A stretch of 44,785 bases of DNA from Acidobacteriota bacterium (GCA_023265315.1 JAHFUA010000005.1:1-44785), one strand, 5' to 3'. Numbered from the stretch's first letter, positions 32,668 to 40,512 are shown. The notes: generated by a model not told the origin, from the sequence alone. Numbers and translations: made by a program.

Positions 32668-34029
32668 ATGGCAACGACTGCAACCAAAAGTGGGCAGAGC
32701 TTCGAGGAGTTCTGCCAGGAGACGTTCAACCCCAAGAAGGAATTCACCAAGCCTGAAGCCCTGAAGGGGTACCGCGTCTTGTCGTGCACGCAGTACATCC
32801 TTGGCCCCTCCTGTGCTTCCTACCTGGCTGAGTTGGGGGCCGAGGTGATTAAGATCGAAGCTCCACGGCGCGGCGAAGCGATGCGGCACACCACGCCCTT
32901 CAACGAGCCCTTTCTCTACCCGCTTTCCAAGTGGGTGCCGGAGCGCGGTACCGGACTGGGCTTCCTGGGCGCCAACCCCAACGAGTACTTCATCTCGGTG
33001 GATTTCCACCGGCCGGAAGGCCAGGCCATCGTCAAGAAGCTGGCGGCCAAGGCCGACGTGTTCGTGGAGAACTATCGGCCGGGCACGTTTGACCGCTGGG
33101 GCATTGGCTACCGGCAACTGAAAGAGATCAACCCGCGGCTGGTGTACCAATGGCTGGGCGGATTTGGCGGCTGGGGGCCGGGGCGTGTGCGCGCTTCCTA
33201 CGATATTCTGGGACAGTCGCAGGGCGGCAACTTCGGCATGACCGGCAAGCAGGAGATCTTTGGCGGCGCCCCGGCCAAGCACACCATCTGGCTCGCCGAT
33301 TACTGGGGTGGCATGATGGGCGCCACGCAGATCCTGGCGGCGCTGTACTACCGCGACAAGATCTCCGGCGAGGGCACCTTCTGCGAGTACTCCCAGGTGC
33401 ACGGCGTCACGCGTCAACTGGAGTACGCTCTCCCCCTCTACGGTCGTCACGGCATTACCCGCGAGCGCTGGGGCAACTGGGACACGCAGCTCTGCGTGCA
33501 CGGCATCATCATGTGCGGCAAGTCTTCGTATCCCAAATCCGAAAACCCGCAGGAGACGGAAGAGGGGTACATCCTGATCAGCGCTTACTCGGACCAGGAC
33601 TTTGCCCGCCTCTGCCACGCCGTTGGGGATGGCAACCTGGCCACCAAGTACGCCAAGGCTGACGTCCGCATCAAGCCCCAGAGCCAGATGGAGATTTATC
33701 CCGCCCTGGAGAAGTGGGCGGCGGACAAGAGCAAGGAACAGGTGGCGCAGATCCTGGACGCCGCCAACATCAACAACCAGCCGGTCTGGAACGCCAAGGA
33801 GGTTGCCAACCATCCGCACTTCCAACAGCGCGGCGCGGTTCGCTGGCTCGACGATCCCACCTTCGGCGATCTGCTGCACCAGGGGCCGGCCTACCATTTG
33901 TCGCACACCCCACCGCGGCTGAAGTGGGCTTTTAAGCCGGTGGGCGCGGACAACGAGTACGTCCTCGGCAAACTGGCCGGCTTGACCTCCGAGGACATCA
34001 AGCGGCTGGAAGATCAGGAGTGCATCTAG
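32668..34029 (+). CDS. CaiB/BaiF-type (class III) CoA-transferase, subunit 2
   Basis: 453 aa, homologous to but clearly distinct from the gene before it. It has LKGYRVLSCTQYILGPSCA, ELGAEVIKIEAPRRGEAMR, VFVENYRPGTFDRWGIGYRQL and the catalytic block ASYDILGQSQGGNFG with Asp179 in the nucleophile position. It therefore looks active in its own right. The C-terminal third has KEVANHPHFQQRGAVRWL, the usual family segment closing the active site. ATG 32668 follows GCAGGAGG. It lies 10 bp before the zinc-ribbon gene, in a five-gene operon ending in an acyl-CoA ligase. Confidence 0.86.
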   Translation: MATTATKSGQSFEEFCQETFNPKKEFTKPEALKGYRVLSCTQYILGPSCASYLAELGAEVIKIEAPRRGEAMRHTTPFNEPFLYPLSKWVPERGTGLGFLGANPNEYFISVDFHRPEGQAIVKKLAAKADVFVENYRPGTFDRWGIGYRQLKEINPRLVYQWLGGFGGWGPGRVRASYDILGQSQGGNFGMTGKQEIFGGAPAKHTIWLADYWGGMMGATQILAALYYRDKISGEGTFCEYSQVHGVTRQLEYALPLYGRHGITRERWGNWDTQLCVHGIIMCGKSSYPKSENPQETEEGYILISAYSDQDFARLCHAVGDGNLATKYAKADVRIKPQSQMEIYPALEKWAADKSKEQVAQILDAANINNQPVWNAKEVANHPHFQQRGAVRWLDDPTFGDLLHQGPAYHLSHTPPRLKWAFKPVGADNEYVLGKLAGLTSEDIKRLEDQECI

Positions 34030-34039
34030 GAGACAAACT

Positions 34040-34417
34040 ATGCTGCTCACATGTCCGAAGTGCAAGACCAAGAATTTCCTCGATCCTTACCCCTTTTGGA
34101 ACTTCAAAGGGACAACCAAGTGCGCCGGGTGCGCCAGCGTTTATCGCCTGGAGACCGCTAATGGCGCTTGCGTCGCCGGCCCGGAGGCGGCCGACGGCAA
34201 GGTGGATCTGCTGCCCGGCTTCGCCGAGAAGCAGGACTACAGCGCCATCGCCGGGCCGGGGTTGACCCGCCCGGCGCCGCGCGCGCGCAAGGACTCGGTC
34301 TGCAGGCCCATTCCCATGTCCAAGAACGTGCGTGGTAACGTGGTCAGCGGTCATCCCTTGAAGAAGGAAGAACTCATCGGCAGCACAGCGAAGTTCATGG
34401 TTGCCGGAGCTCATTAG
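34040..34417 (+). CDS. Small N-terminal zinc-ribbon protein of the CoA-transferase operon
   Basis: 125 aa. CPKC (5-8) and CAGC (28-31) form a four-Cys zinc ribbon. The remaining 90 residues are polar with no family I recognise; they include RKDSVCRPIPMSKNVRGNV. The position between CoA-transferase subunits and a CoA ligase suggests an accessory subunit, as zinc-ribbon partners occur with acyl-CoA enzymes such as the DUF35-type subunits of thiolases. That is inference only; the OB-fold part of DUF35 is not recognisable here. RBS TAGGAGA overlaps the stop of the preceding gene. Confidence 0.7.
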   Translation: MLLTCPKCKTKNFLDPYPFWNFKGTTKCAGCASVYRLETANGACVAGPEAADGKVDLLPGFAEKQDYSAIAGPGLTRPAPRARKDSVCRPIPMSKNVRGNVVSGHPLKKEELIGSTAKFMVAGAH

Positions 34418-34430
34418 AACTGGAGGCAAT

Positions 34431-35066
34431 ATGGCCCACTACAACGCGAACTGCCTGTGCGTCCATTGCAAGCACCTGCGCCCGGCATTGGATCCCAACA
34501 TCCAGAAGGCGTACCTGGGGAAATGCACGAAGCGGGAATGGCCGTTTACTCTGGCCCTCACCCTTCAGGGCTGGACCGAATGCGATGTGTTCGAGGAGGC
34601 CGGCAAGGCCTACGTGCCGCCTGAACCGGCAATGGCTGCGGCCGCGGTTGCGGCGGCCGCTGCCAAAGGGCCGAAGCGCGTCGAGTTCTACTACTCGACC
34701 GCCCAAAAGCCCGGCGAAGCCTTCCCCTGCGACAACAATCGCGCCCTCGAACTGGTGAAGAAGTTGCAAGCCAGCGGGGTCGACGCCAAAGCGATTGACG
34801 TCGCCGGCGTTAAGGACCGCTTCCCGATTTATCACAAGTCGGTAAGCGGCCCGGATGCCTCTGTGCGGCCGGTGTTCGGCTTCAAGGGGGCTCTGGTGCC
34901 GGACTTCGGGACCACCGTCCCGGCGCTGCTGGTCTTCGAGGGCGACCGCTATCCCACGGTGGCGTTCCCGCGGACCGACCAGAAGCGCGGCACCATTCGT
35001 GTGGAGCAGGCCCTCGAGGACCTGCTCGCCGAGTGCGCCACCACCGTAAAGGCGGCGACGCGCTAG
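34431..35066 (+). CDS. Cys-rich N-terminal domain protein of the CoA-transferase operon, unknown function
   Basis: 211 aa from ATG 34431 with TGGAGG at 34421-34426. The ORF track start adds 10 residues from the previous gene's end. The first 52 residues hold five Cys (8, 10, 13, 32, 51; CLCVHC...KC...EC), enough for a zinc or Fe-S site. A short Ala-rich linker (AMAAAAVAAAAA) separates a second domain (about 80-205) with strands and helices like a thioredoxin- or Rossmann-type small fold (RVEFYYSTAQ, RALELVKKLQASGVDAKAIDV, VPALLVFEGDRYPTVAF, RVEQALEDLL). Function unknown. It stands 13 bp after the zinc-ribbon gene and 14 bp before the ligase, so it is part of the same transcript. Confidence 0.68.
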   Translation: MAHYNANCLCVHCKHLRPALDPNIQKAYLGKCTKREWPFTLALTLQGWTECDVFEEAGKAYVPPEPAMAAAAVAAAAAKGPKRVEFYYSTAQKPGEAFPCDNNRALELVKKLQASGVDAKAIDVAGVKDRFPIYHKSVSGPDASVRPVFGFKGALVPDFGTTVPALLVFEGDRYPTVAFPRTDQKRGTIRVEQALEDLLAECATTVKAATR

Positions 35067-35080
35067 CCGAGGACATACAT

Positions 35081-36718
35081 ATGGCGGAATACTTACCTCC
35101 ACGCGAACTTTGGCCGACCCGCATCTACACGCTGCCGGAGTTCCAGACCTATGCCGAGCGGTTCAACCCCACGGAAGAACTGCTCGGCAAGGCCGTGGGC
35201 GCCGGGCGCGGCGATCGCACGGCCATACTTTTTGAGGACCAGAAGCTCACCTATAACCAACTGCTGACGCAAGCGAATAAGTTCGGCAATTCGCTCCGCC
35301 AGCTCGGGGTGCAGGAAGGCGACCGCGTCATCCTGCGCACCCCCAACATTCCCCCGGCGCTGGTGGCGAATTTCGGCATCCTGAGGCTGGGCGCGGTCTG
35401 TACGCCGACCTCGCCCCTGTTCTCCCGCACCGAGATCGCGCACGTCGCCAATGACTCCGAGGCGGTGGCCATCGTGGTCAGCGCCATGCTTCTGGGCGAA
35501 GTGGAGGCCGCCAAGGAGAACTTCAAGACGGTCCGCAACATCATCGTGATGGGCGGGGACGCGGCGGAGATCAAGGCCAAGGGATTCACTCCCTATGGCG
35601 AACTGGTGCAGGCTGGGGCGGCACAACTCGACCCAGTGCTGCGCAAACGCCAGGACGTCGGCCTGCTGTTGTACACCTCCGGCACCACCGGCCGCCCCAA
35701 GGGGACGGTCCATTTCGTCGAGGAGTTGCTGGTCATCCCGGACAGCTTCGGCAAGTACGGCTGGAGGGTGACGGAGAACGATGTGATCGGCGGCTCCGCC
35801 CCGCTGGCCTTCGGCGCCGGGTACTCCAGCTACGCCACCATCCCCTTCCGTTTCGGGGCGGCGGCTTCGCTGATCGCCAAGTTCGAACCGGAGAAGATGT
35901 TCGAGACCATCCAGAAGCACCGCGTCTCCATCCTGACGCTCGCCCCCACCGCCTACCGCAAGATGCTCCAAGTCCCGGATGCGGAAAGGAAGTACGACCT
36001 GAGCAGCCTGAAGGTATGCACCGGAGGTGGCGAGAGCCTCACCGCTCCCACCTACCACGCTTGGAAGGAAAAATTCGGGCTGGAGATCTATGAGGGGCTG
36101 GGCACGACCGAGATGATGTACGTCTTCGCCTCCAATGTGGTCAGCCGCAAAGCCAAAGCCGGCTCCTTCGGCCAGGCGGTGCCCGGCTACGAGCTTAAAG
36201 TGGTGGATGAGAACGGCAATTCGGTGTCTGCCGGCAACATTGGCCACTTCATGGCCCGGGGACCAACCGGCACGATCTACTGGCGCGATCCCGAGAAGCA
36301 GCGCCATGCCATCAGCCAGGACGGCTGGAACCGCGCCGGCGATTTCGTGCACGTGGACGACGACGGCTACTTCTGGTTCGTCTCGCGCGAGGACGACATC
36401 ATCAAGAGCTCGGCCTACCGCATCGGGCCGGAAGAGATCGAGGTCGAACTGGCCACCCACCCGGCCGTGCTGGACGTGGGCGTGATCGGTGTCCCGGATG
36501 AGATCCGCGGCCAGATCGCCAAGGCGTTCGTGGTGCTCAAGCCGGGCTCTTCCGCCACTCCAGAAGAGCTGATCCAGTTCTGCCGCGGCAAGATCGCCAC
36601 CTATAAGCTGCCGCGCGAGATCGTGATTGTCAGCGAGCTTCCGCGTACGCCCACCGGCAAACTGCTGCGGCGCGTGCTGCGGCAGCGCGATGCCGAGCAG
36701 GCCAAAGCTGCTTCGTAA
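35081..36718 (+). CDS. AMP-forming acyl-CoA ligase, benzoate-CoA ligase-like
   Basis: 545 aa from ATG 35081; the ORF track start lies in the preceding gene. ANL superfamily motifs are complete: A3 LLYTSGTTGRPKG (about 203-215), A5 YEGLGTTEMM, A7 NRAGDFVHVDDDGY, A8 hinge SREDDIIKSSAYRIGPEEIE, and A10 PRTPTGKLLRR with the catalytic Lys. Overall layout and the N-terminal NPTEELLGKAVGAGRGDRTAI are like benzoate/aromatic acid CoA ligases. It activates a carboxylic acid with ATP and CoA and could prime the acyl-CoA pool used by the two CoA-transferases of the operon. The substrate is not determined. Last gene of the operon. Confidence 0.87.
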   Translation: MAEYLPPRELWPTRIYTLPEFQTYAERFNPTEELLGKAVGAGRGDRTAILFEDQKLTYNQLLTQANKFGNSLRQLGVQEGDRVILRTPNIPPALVANFGILRLGAVCTPTSPLFSRTEIAHVANDSEAVAIVVSAMLLGEVEAAKENFKTVRNIIVMGGDAAEIKAKGFTPYGELVQAGAAQLDPVLRKRQDVGLLLYTSGTTGRPKGTVHFVEELLVIPDSFGKYGWRVTENDVIGGSAPLAFGAGYSSYATIPFRFGAAASLIAKFEPEKMFETIQKHRVSILTLAPTAYRKMLQVPDAERKYDLSSLKVCTGGGESLTAPTYHAWKEKFGLEIYEGLGTTEMMYVFASNVVSRKAKAGSFGQAVPGYELKVVDENGNSVSAGNIGHFMARGPTGTIYWRDPEKQRHAISQDGWNRAGDFVHVDDDGYFWFVSREDDIIKSSAYRIGPEEIEVELATHPAVLDVGVIGVPDEIRGQIAKAFVVLKPGSSATPEELIQFCRGKIATYKLPREIVIVSELPRTPTGKLLRRVLRQRDAEQAKAAS

Positions 36719-36776
36719 CTCCATGCCACGCGCGGGGGCCTGATGGCTCCTGCGCACCCGCAACCCTGGGCCCACA

Positions 36777-36843
36777 GTAGCGCTGCCGTCTCGGCGGCGA
36801 GGGCGGGATGCCCTCGCGACAGCCGGCCAGAGGCCGGCGCTAC
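36777..36843. repeat. Structured intergenic repeat with two hairpins
   Basis: GTAGCGC (36777-36783) and GCGCTAC (36837-36843) bound the element. Inside are GCGAGGGC/GCCCTCGC (36797-36804, 36810-36817; 5-base loop) and GCCGGCC/GGCCGGC (36822-36828, 36832-36838; 3-base loop). It lies 58 bp after the ligase stop and just before the promoter of the PAS gene. It could end the CoA-transferase transcript or be a mobile REP-like unit. Confidence 0.6.
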
Positions 36844-36862
36844 TCGTCGGGGGATGCTGACC

Positions 36863-36892
36863 TTGACATCAGCACTTGACGACAACTATCCT
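36863..36892 (+). promoter_or_regulatory. Sigma-70-type promoter of the PAS-domain gene
   Basis: TTGACA at 36863-36868 and TATCCT at 36887-36892 are 18 bp apart. Transcription would start near 36899, only a few bases before ATG 36903. The message would then be nearly leaderless, which fits the lack of a ribosome-binding site there. It argues against the TTG start at 36876 given by the ORF track. Confidence 0.5.
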
Positions 36893-36902
36893 CGCCCACC
36901 CT

Positions 36903-37382
36903 ATGCCTGGCAAACTGGATCCTGACCGGCTCTATCGCGAGATCATCGACCACACTCCTCTCGCGGTCGTTTTCGGCGATCGCGAAGGCATCATCCGCCT
37001 GTGGAACGCCGGCGCGGAAACCATGTTCGGCTACACCGCCGCCGAGGCGGTTGGCCAATCCATGGACCTTATTGTGCCGGAGAAACATCGGGCCAAGCAC
37101 TGGGAAGGCTATGACCGCGTCATGCAGACCGGTGTGACCAAGTATGGCCACCAAGTGCTTGCCGTTCCCGCGCTGACCAAGAGTGGCCGGCGCATCTCCA
37201 TCGAGTTCAACGTCGCGCTGCTGCACGATGAAACCGGTCAGGTGATTGGCGCCGCCGCCACCATTAGCGACGTCACCGCGCGCTGGGAGAGGGAAAAAGC
37301 TGTGCGCGCGCGCATGGCAGAGCTGGAAGCCAAGGTCAAGGCGCTCGGCGGTCCTGCTGAAGCCGAGACCTCGGTCCGATAG
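36903..37382 (+). CDS. Single PAS-domain sensor-type protein
   Basis: 159 aa from ATG 36903, with no Shine-Dalgarno sequence but a promoter only 11 bp upstream. Residues 10-135 are one PAS domain: LYREIIDHTPLAVVFGDREGIIRLWNAGAETMFGYTAAEAVGQ, the MDLIVPEKHR helix, RRISIEFNVALLHDETGQVIGAAATISDVTAR. It is followed by a short charged helix (EREKAVRARMAELEAKVKAL) that would make a coiled-coil dimer. There is no kinase, cyclase or DNA-binding output domain, so the protein must act through a partner. Whether it binds heme, flavin or a small ligand cannot be read. Confidence 0.82.
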   Translation: MPGKLDPDRLYREIIDHTPLAVVFGDREGIIRLWNAGAETMFGYTAAEAVGQSMDLIVPEKHRAKHWEGYDRVMQTGVTKYGHQVLAVPALTKSGRRISIEFNVALLHDETGQVIGAAATISDVTARWEREKAVRARMAELEAKVKALGGPAEAETSVR

Positions 37383-37411
37383 GATCAGCCCATGTCTTTG
37401 CTTCAACGTTG

Positions 37412-38332
37412 ATGATCGAGCGCTGGCGCCAATCCGTGGTTGCAGGGATAGTGTGCATTTTCGGGACGCTGGCCGTAGCGCAGACTCGGCCCGAGGCTGT
37501 GCCGCCCGCGCCGTCGGCGGTAAGGGTTGAGCTCCTCGCGCTGCATACCAGCGATGGGGTTCGGCTCGATGGCGTTCTTTACCGGCCCGCGAAACCTGGA
37601 CCAGTTGGATTGATTCTGGTGCACGGCTACGGCGGCCATTTTTACGGTGCTTATTTTCCGCTCCTCGCGCAAGCGGCCGCCGAGCAGGGCATTACCACGC
37701 TGGCGCTCAACATGCGCGACCATGACACCGGCCCCAAGGTGTCCGATTTCGCCGATAACCAGACCGACATCGCGGCCGGCGTCGCCCACTTGCGCAGCCT
37801 GGGCCTCCGCAAGATTGTGCTGCTGGGCCAGAGCATGGGCACCAACCGCGTGCTCTACTACCAGGCGGCCTCGGCCGATCCGGCCATCGTTGCCACCGTG
37901 CTGGTGAGCGGGCCCGGCAATCTGTTCCAATGGAACGTGTGGCAGTTTGGGCACGAAAAGGCCCAGCAATCGGTGGATGAGGCGCTGCGCCTGCGCGCGG
38001 CCGGCCACGACCGCGATCTCATGCTGGTGGACCTCGGCCCGCTGGGCAAGGCGCTCTACACCCCGCGCTATCTGCTCAGCCTGCGCGGTCCGGAGGCCAA
38101 GTCGGACCCTTACCAGAACATCTCCAAGGTGAAGAGTCCGGTGCTCATCTTGCAGGGCAAGGCCGACAAGCTGATCGCGCTCGACATCGCGGAGCGCCTG
38201 CGCAAGGCGGCTGGGGACAACCCCAAGGTGACGATGGCCTACGTGGAGGCAGCCGATCACGGCTTCAGCCAGCAACAGCCGGTGCTGGTGGGGCGCGTGC
38301 TGGGCTGGATAAAGGCGGTGGTCCCGCAGTGA
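37412..38332 (+). CDS. Exported alpha/beta hydrolase
   Basis: 306 aa. The start is ATG 37412; the track counts one TTG codon more. Signal peptide SVVAGIVCIFGTLAVAQ. Alpha/beta-hydrolase elements: oxyanion region LILVHGYGGH, nucleophile elbow GQSMGTN, acid strand VLILQGKADKL and catalytic His in AADHGF. The triad Ser-Asp-His is complete. It resembles serine esterases/dienelactone hydrolase-like enzymes acting in the periplasm. The substrate is unknown. It starts 29 bp after the PAS gene and may share its transcript. Confidence 0.82.
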   Translation: MIERWRQSVVAGIVCIFGTLAVAQTRPEAVPPAPSAVRVELLALHTSDGVRLDGVLYRPAKPGPVGLILVHGYGGHFYGAYFPLLAQAAAEQGITTLALNMRDHDTGPKVSDFADNQTDIAAGVAHLRSLGLRKIVLLGQSMGTNRVLYYQAASADPAIVATVLVSGPGNLFQWNVWQFGHEKAQQSVDEALRLRAAGHDRDLMLVDLGPLGKALYTPRYLLSLRGPEAKSDPYQNISKVKSPVLILQGKADKLIALDIAERLRKAAGDNPKVTMAYVEAADHGFSQQQPVLVGRVLGWIKAVVPQ

Positions 38333-38420
38333 CTTTAGGTACAATCGGCGGACCAGGTCATCCTGTTTCCGCGCATTCTTTGCCGTTGCAGCGCTGCTGG
38401 CTCTGACTCTGTGAGGCATC

Positions 38421-39170
38421 ATGAACCTGATTCGCGTCGAGGATCTCAAGGCCCCGGACGGCCACACCATTCCCGCATTGCTGTTTACTGCCGACGTCCC
38501 CCGCGGTGGCGGCGCCGTCGTGATCCATCCCTACGGCGGAACCAAGGAGCAGATGCTGGGCGTTGCTCTCGGCCTGGTGGAAAAGGGGATCGCGTGCCTG
38601 CTGCCGGATCTCTGCGGTCATGGCGAGAACCACGCCGAGATCGGGGTCGGGATGCTGGAGGAGATGGAGGCCGGCATTCAGTACACGCGCCGTTTCGGCC
38701 CAGTCAGCGCCGTGGGCATCAGTCTAGGGGGACGGCTGGCGCTGATGTCTTCCGCCGATTGCATGGTGGCCATCTCGCCGGCAGTGGTGGCGGAGATTTC
38801 GGCGCAGGGCAAATGGATGTTCGAGAATTTCCCCAGCCCCGCCGTGCGCGAGCCTTACTCCGGCTACGTGACGGAACTGCTGGACCAGATCGGTCCCGTG
38901 CCCAAACACACTCGTCCGTGTCTGCTGCTCTACGCCGAGCGCGACATCCCCATGATCCTCCAGGGCGCCGCAGGATTGCAGGCGGAGCTCTCCGGCGCCG
39001 AGCTGCGCTACGTTACGCGCGATATCCGTCCTGACATCAAGCACGATAGCGGACTGGTTCGTTACTTGCCGCGCTGGTTCAACCATGGGGAATTGAAGTT
39101 CAACGCAGAATGTGTCGAAGTGGCAGCGCAATGGGCGCAGGAGCGCCTCGCGGCTGCTCAGCACGCCTGA
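38421..39170 (+). CDS. Cytoplasmic alpha/beta hydrolase
   Basis: 249 aa, no signal peptide. Elements are VVIHPYGGTKEQMLG, DLCGHGENHAEIG, nucleophile elbow GISLGGR (Ser about 100) and LLLYAERDIPM with a candidate acid residue. A catalytic His is likely in IKHDSGLV. The enzyme is of the small esterase/lysophospholipase-like kind, not clearly related in sequence to the exported hydrolase just upstream. The 88-bp gap between them holds no clear promoter. It is followed by three small genes in the same direction. Confidence 0.78.
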   Translation: MNLIRVEDLKAPDGHTIPALLFTADVPRGGGAVVIHPYGGTKEQMLGVALGLVEKGIACLLPDLCGHGENHAEIGVGMLEEMEAGIQYTRRFGPVSAVGISLGGRLALMSSADCMVAISPAVVAEISAQGKWMFENFPSPAVREPYSGYVTELLDQIGPVPKHTRPCLLLYAERDIPMILQGAAGLQAELSGAELRYVTRDIRPDIKHDSGLVRYLPRWFNHGELKFNAECVEVAAQWAQERLAAAQHA

Positions 39171-39210
39171 CAAGTCCTCTTGGTTGAGCCGGGAGGAGGA
39201 TTGGAGCCAC

Positions 39211-39426
39211 ATGAGGTGGGAATACTTTGATCGCATGATCGTTTTCCAGGACAGCGAGCAGGGCATGGTCAGCGGGCTGGATTCGTGGATCAACGGAGCC
39301 GGCGCCGAAGGCTGGGAATTGGTGAGCGCCGTCCCGCTGATCGCTCCCAACAAGGACGGCGTCGCCTACGGCACCATTGGCACGCACCTGGTGTTCAAGC
39401 GTCCCGTGGCCGAAGCCGCGGGGTGA
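39211..39426 (+). CDS. DUF4177-like small protein
   Basis: 71 aa from ATG 39211; the ORF track adds 33 residues that overlap the previous gene. GGGAGGAGG (39191-39199) and TTGGAG (39201-39206) lie upstream. The sequence RWEYFDRMIVFQD, GAGAEGWELVSAVPL and HLVFKRP is the pattern of DUF4177: strand, helix, AEGWELV strand, and a final FKRP. The function of the family is unknown to me. It ends 7 bp before the first of two duplicated genes, with which it probably forms an operon. Confidence 0.72.
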   Translation: MRWEYFDRMIVFQDSEQGMVSGLDSWINGAGAEGWELVSAVPLIAPNKDGVAYGTIGTHLVFKRPVAEAAG

Positions 39427-39433
39427 GGTGGGT

Positions 39434-39793
39434 ATGCCGGAATTGCACGGGCGCGCCCTGATCGAGAGCCGCTTTGGGCGTCTGGGCAAGGGCCGCGATG
39501 CGCTGGTTATCAACGACGCCGAGTACGATCTCGACACCTTGCTGGCCCGCATGGACCTGAAGCTCGAGGATACCTGGGCCATTGACGTAATCGTCGTCGC
39601 CGAGAACCTTTATTGTGTGCGCTACTACGATGGCCAGGACCAGCGCGTCGTCGCCCACGAATTCGATGGCGAGTTCCGCTTCGTCCACGAGACCCGGGGC
39701 CACATCGCGGAATGGATCGGCGAGGACAACTACTATGAATGGTTCAAAAGCGCCGCCTTCCGTTGCCCCCTGGTCCCCGGCGACGACTTTTGA
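39434..39793 (+). CDS. Unknown protein, first member of a tandem duplicated pair
   Basis: 119 aa from ATG 39434; the track start lies in the previous gene. It begins MPELHGRALIESRFGRLGKG and contains YDLDTLLARMDL, YDGQDQRVVAHEFDGEF and RGHIAEWIGED. The same blocks occur in the next protein in the same order, so the two arose by duplication. It has a C-terminal extension of about 15 residues (FRCPLVPGDDF) that the second copy lacks. I recognise no domain. A small alpha/beta protein is suggested by the pattern. Probably cytoplasmic. Confidence 0.68.
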   Translation: MPELHGRALIESRFGRLGKGRDALVINDAEYDLDTLLARMDLKLEDTWAIDVIVVAENLYCVRYYDGQDQRVVAHEFDGEFRFVHETRGHIAEWIGEDNYYEWFKSAAFRCPLVPGDDF

Positions 39794-39802
39794 TCTGACC
39801 GT

Positions 39803-40123
39803 ATGCCTGAGTTGCATGGCCGCGCCTTGATCGAAGCCCGCTTCGGGCCCTTGGGCGCCGGCGCTCAGCGGGTGACCATCGCTGGGACCGATTACGACCT
39901 CCGCGCCTTGCTCTCCCAGATCGGCGTCGAGTTCGACGACGCCAAGCCGATCGACGCCCTCCAACTGCCCGACCGCTTCGTCCTCCGCTACCTCGACGCG
40001 CAAGACCAGCGCGTGGTAGCGTACGAGTTCGACGCCCAGTTCCACTGCCTCGGCGAAATTCGCGCCCACATCGCCGAATGGGAGGGCGACCAGGCCTACT
40101 TCACCGAATACAGCGGGCACTAG
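39803..40123 (+). CDS. Unknown protein, second member of the tandem duplicated pair
   Basis: 106 aa from ATG 39803, nine bases after the first copy. It begins MPELHGRALIEARFGPLGAG and shares YDLRALLSQIG, LDAQDQRVVAYEFDAQF and RAHIAEWEGD with its neighbour; by eye about half of the residues match. The nucleotide sequence is also similar at the 5' end. The ends differ (FTEYSGH here). No known family is recognised. The pair may form a heterodimer. It is convergent with the XRE antitoxin gene, with a 12-bp gap. Confidence 0.68.
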   Translation: MPELHGRALIEARFGPLGAGAQRVTIAGTDYDLRALLSQIGVEFDDAKPIDALQLPDRFVLRYLDAQDQRVVAYEFDAQFHCLGEIRAHIAEWEGDQAYFTEYSGH

Positions 40124-40135
40124 CCAGGACCGTGC

Positions 40136-40471
40136 TCAGGCTGCGGTCACGTGGATTCCCGTCCCTCTCCGCGAGCGAGGGCGGCGGATCACAATTTCAA
40201 CGTCACGTCCGAGGACATTCAAGAAGCGCATCAGGCGCTCCACCGAGAAGCCTTCCAGCCGATAATTAGCTAGAGCAGAGATCTTGGGCTGATTGATTCC
40301 CAACCGCTCTGCTGCCCGTGCCTGAGAGAGGCGGGCTTTCTCCAAGATCTGATTGATGGTCACCGCCAGCCGTACTTTGGTCTTCTTCTCGTCGGCATTC
40401 TGCAGCCCCAGGTCTCGGAAAACATTGCTCGAACTGCGAACCACCGAGCGCTTACTTCTTCGGTTTGCCAT
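40136..40471 (-). CDS. XRE-family HTH regulator, HigA-like orphan antitoxin
   Basis: 111 aa from ATG 40471; the longer track version (40561) would run through the promoter. The N-terminal 45 residues are basic, and the rest is an XRE helix-turn-helix (LSQARAAERLGINQPKISALANYRLEGFS) followed by VERLMRFLNVLGRDVEIVI, the form seen in HigA-type antitoxins. A perfect 7-bp inverted repeat lies between its -35 and -10 elements, so it probably represses itself. In HigBA loci the toxin gene precedes the antitoxin. Here that place is taken by intergenic repeats and no toxin ORF is found, so it is an orphan. Confidence 0.8.
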   Translation of the reverse strand: MANRRSKRSVVRSSSNVFRDLGLQNADEKKTKVRLAVTINQILEKARLSQARAAERLGINQPKISALANYRLEGFSVERLMRFLNVLGRDVEIVIRRPRSRRGTGIHVTAA

Positions 40472-40482
40472 ATCGCGCTGTA

Positions 40483-40512
40483 AAGATATCCCAGTTATGG
40501 GATAACAGTCAA
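40483..40512 (-). promoter_or_regulatory. Sigma-70-type promoter of the XRE antitoxin gene
   Basis: On the minus strand, TTGACT (40507-40512) and TATCTT (40483-40488) are 18 bp apart. Transcription would start near 40476, about five bases before the ATG at 40471, so the message would be nearly leaderless. The spacer is filled by the operator palindrome. Confidence 0.6.
40487..40504. promoter_or_regulatory. Autoregulatory operator TATCCCA-N4-TGGGATA
   Basis: A perfect 7-bp inverted repeat with a 4-base centre (GTTA), located exactly between the -35 and -10 of the XRE gene. Binding of a homodimeric repressor here would block RNA polymerase, as is typical of antitoxin self-control. Confidence 0.65.

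Noticed and set aside
32605-34071. 488-aa minus-strand ORF opposite the second CoA-transferase
   Set aside because: Shadow; the plus-strand gene has the catalytic block, ribosome-binding site and operon spacing.
35093-36775. 560-aa minus-strand ORF opposite the acyl-CoA ligase
   Set aside because: Shadow of a strongly supported gene with all ANL motifs; its protein is rich in His, Gly and Ala and has no domain. Common in GC-rich DNA.
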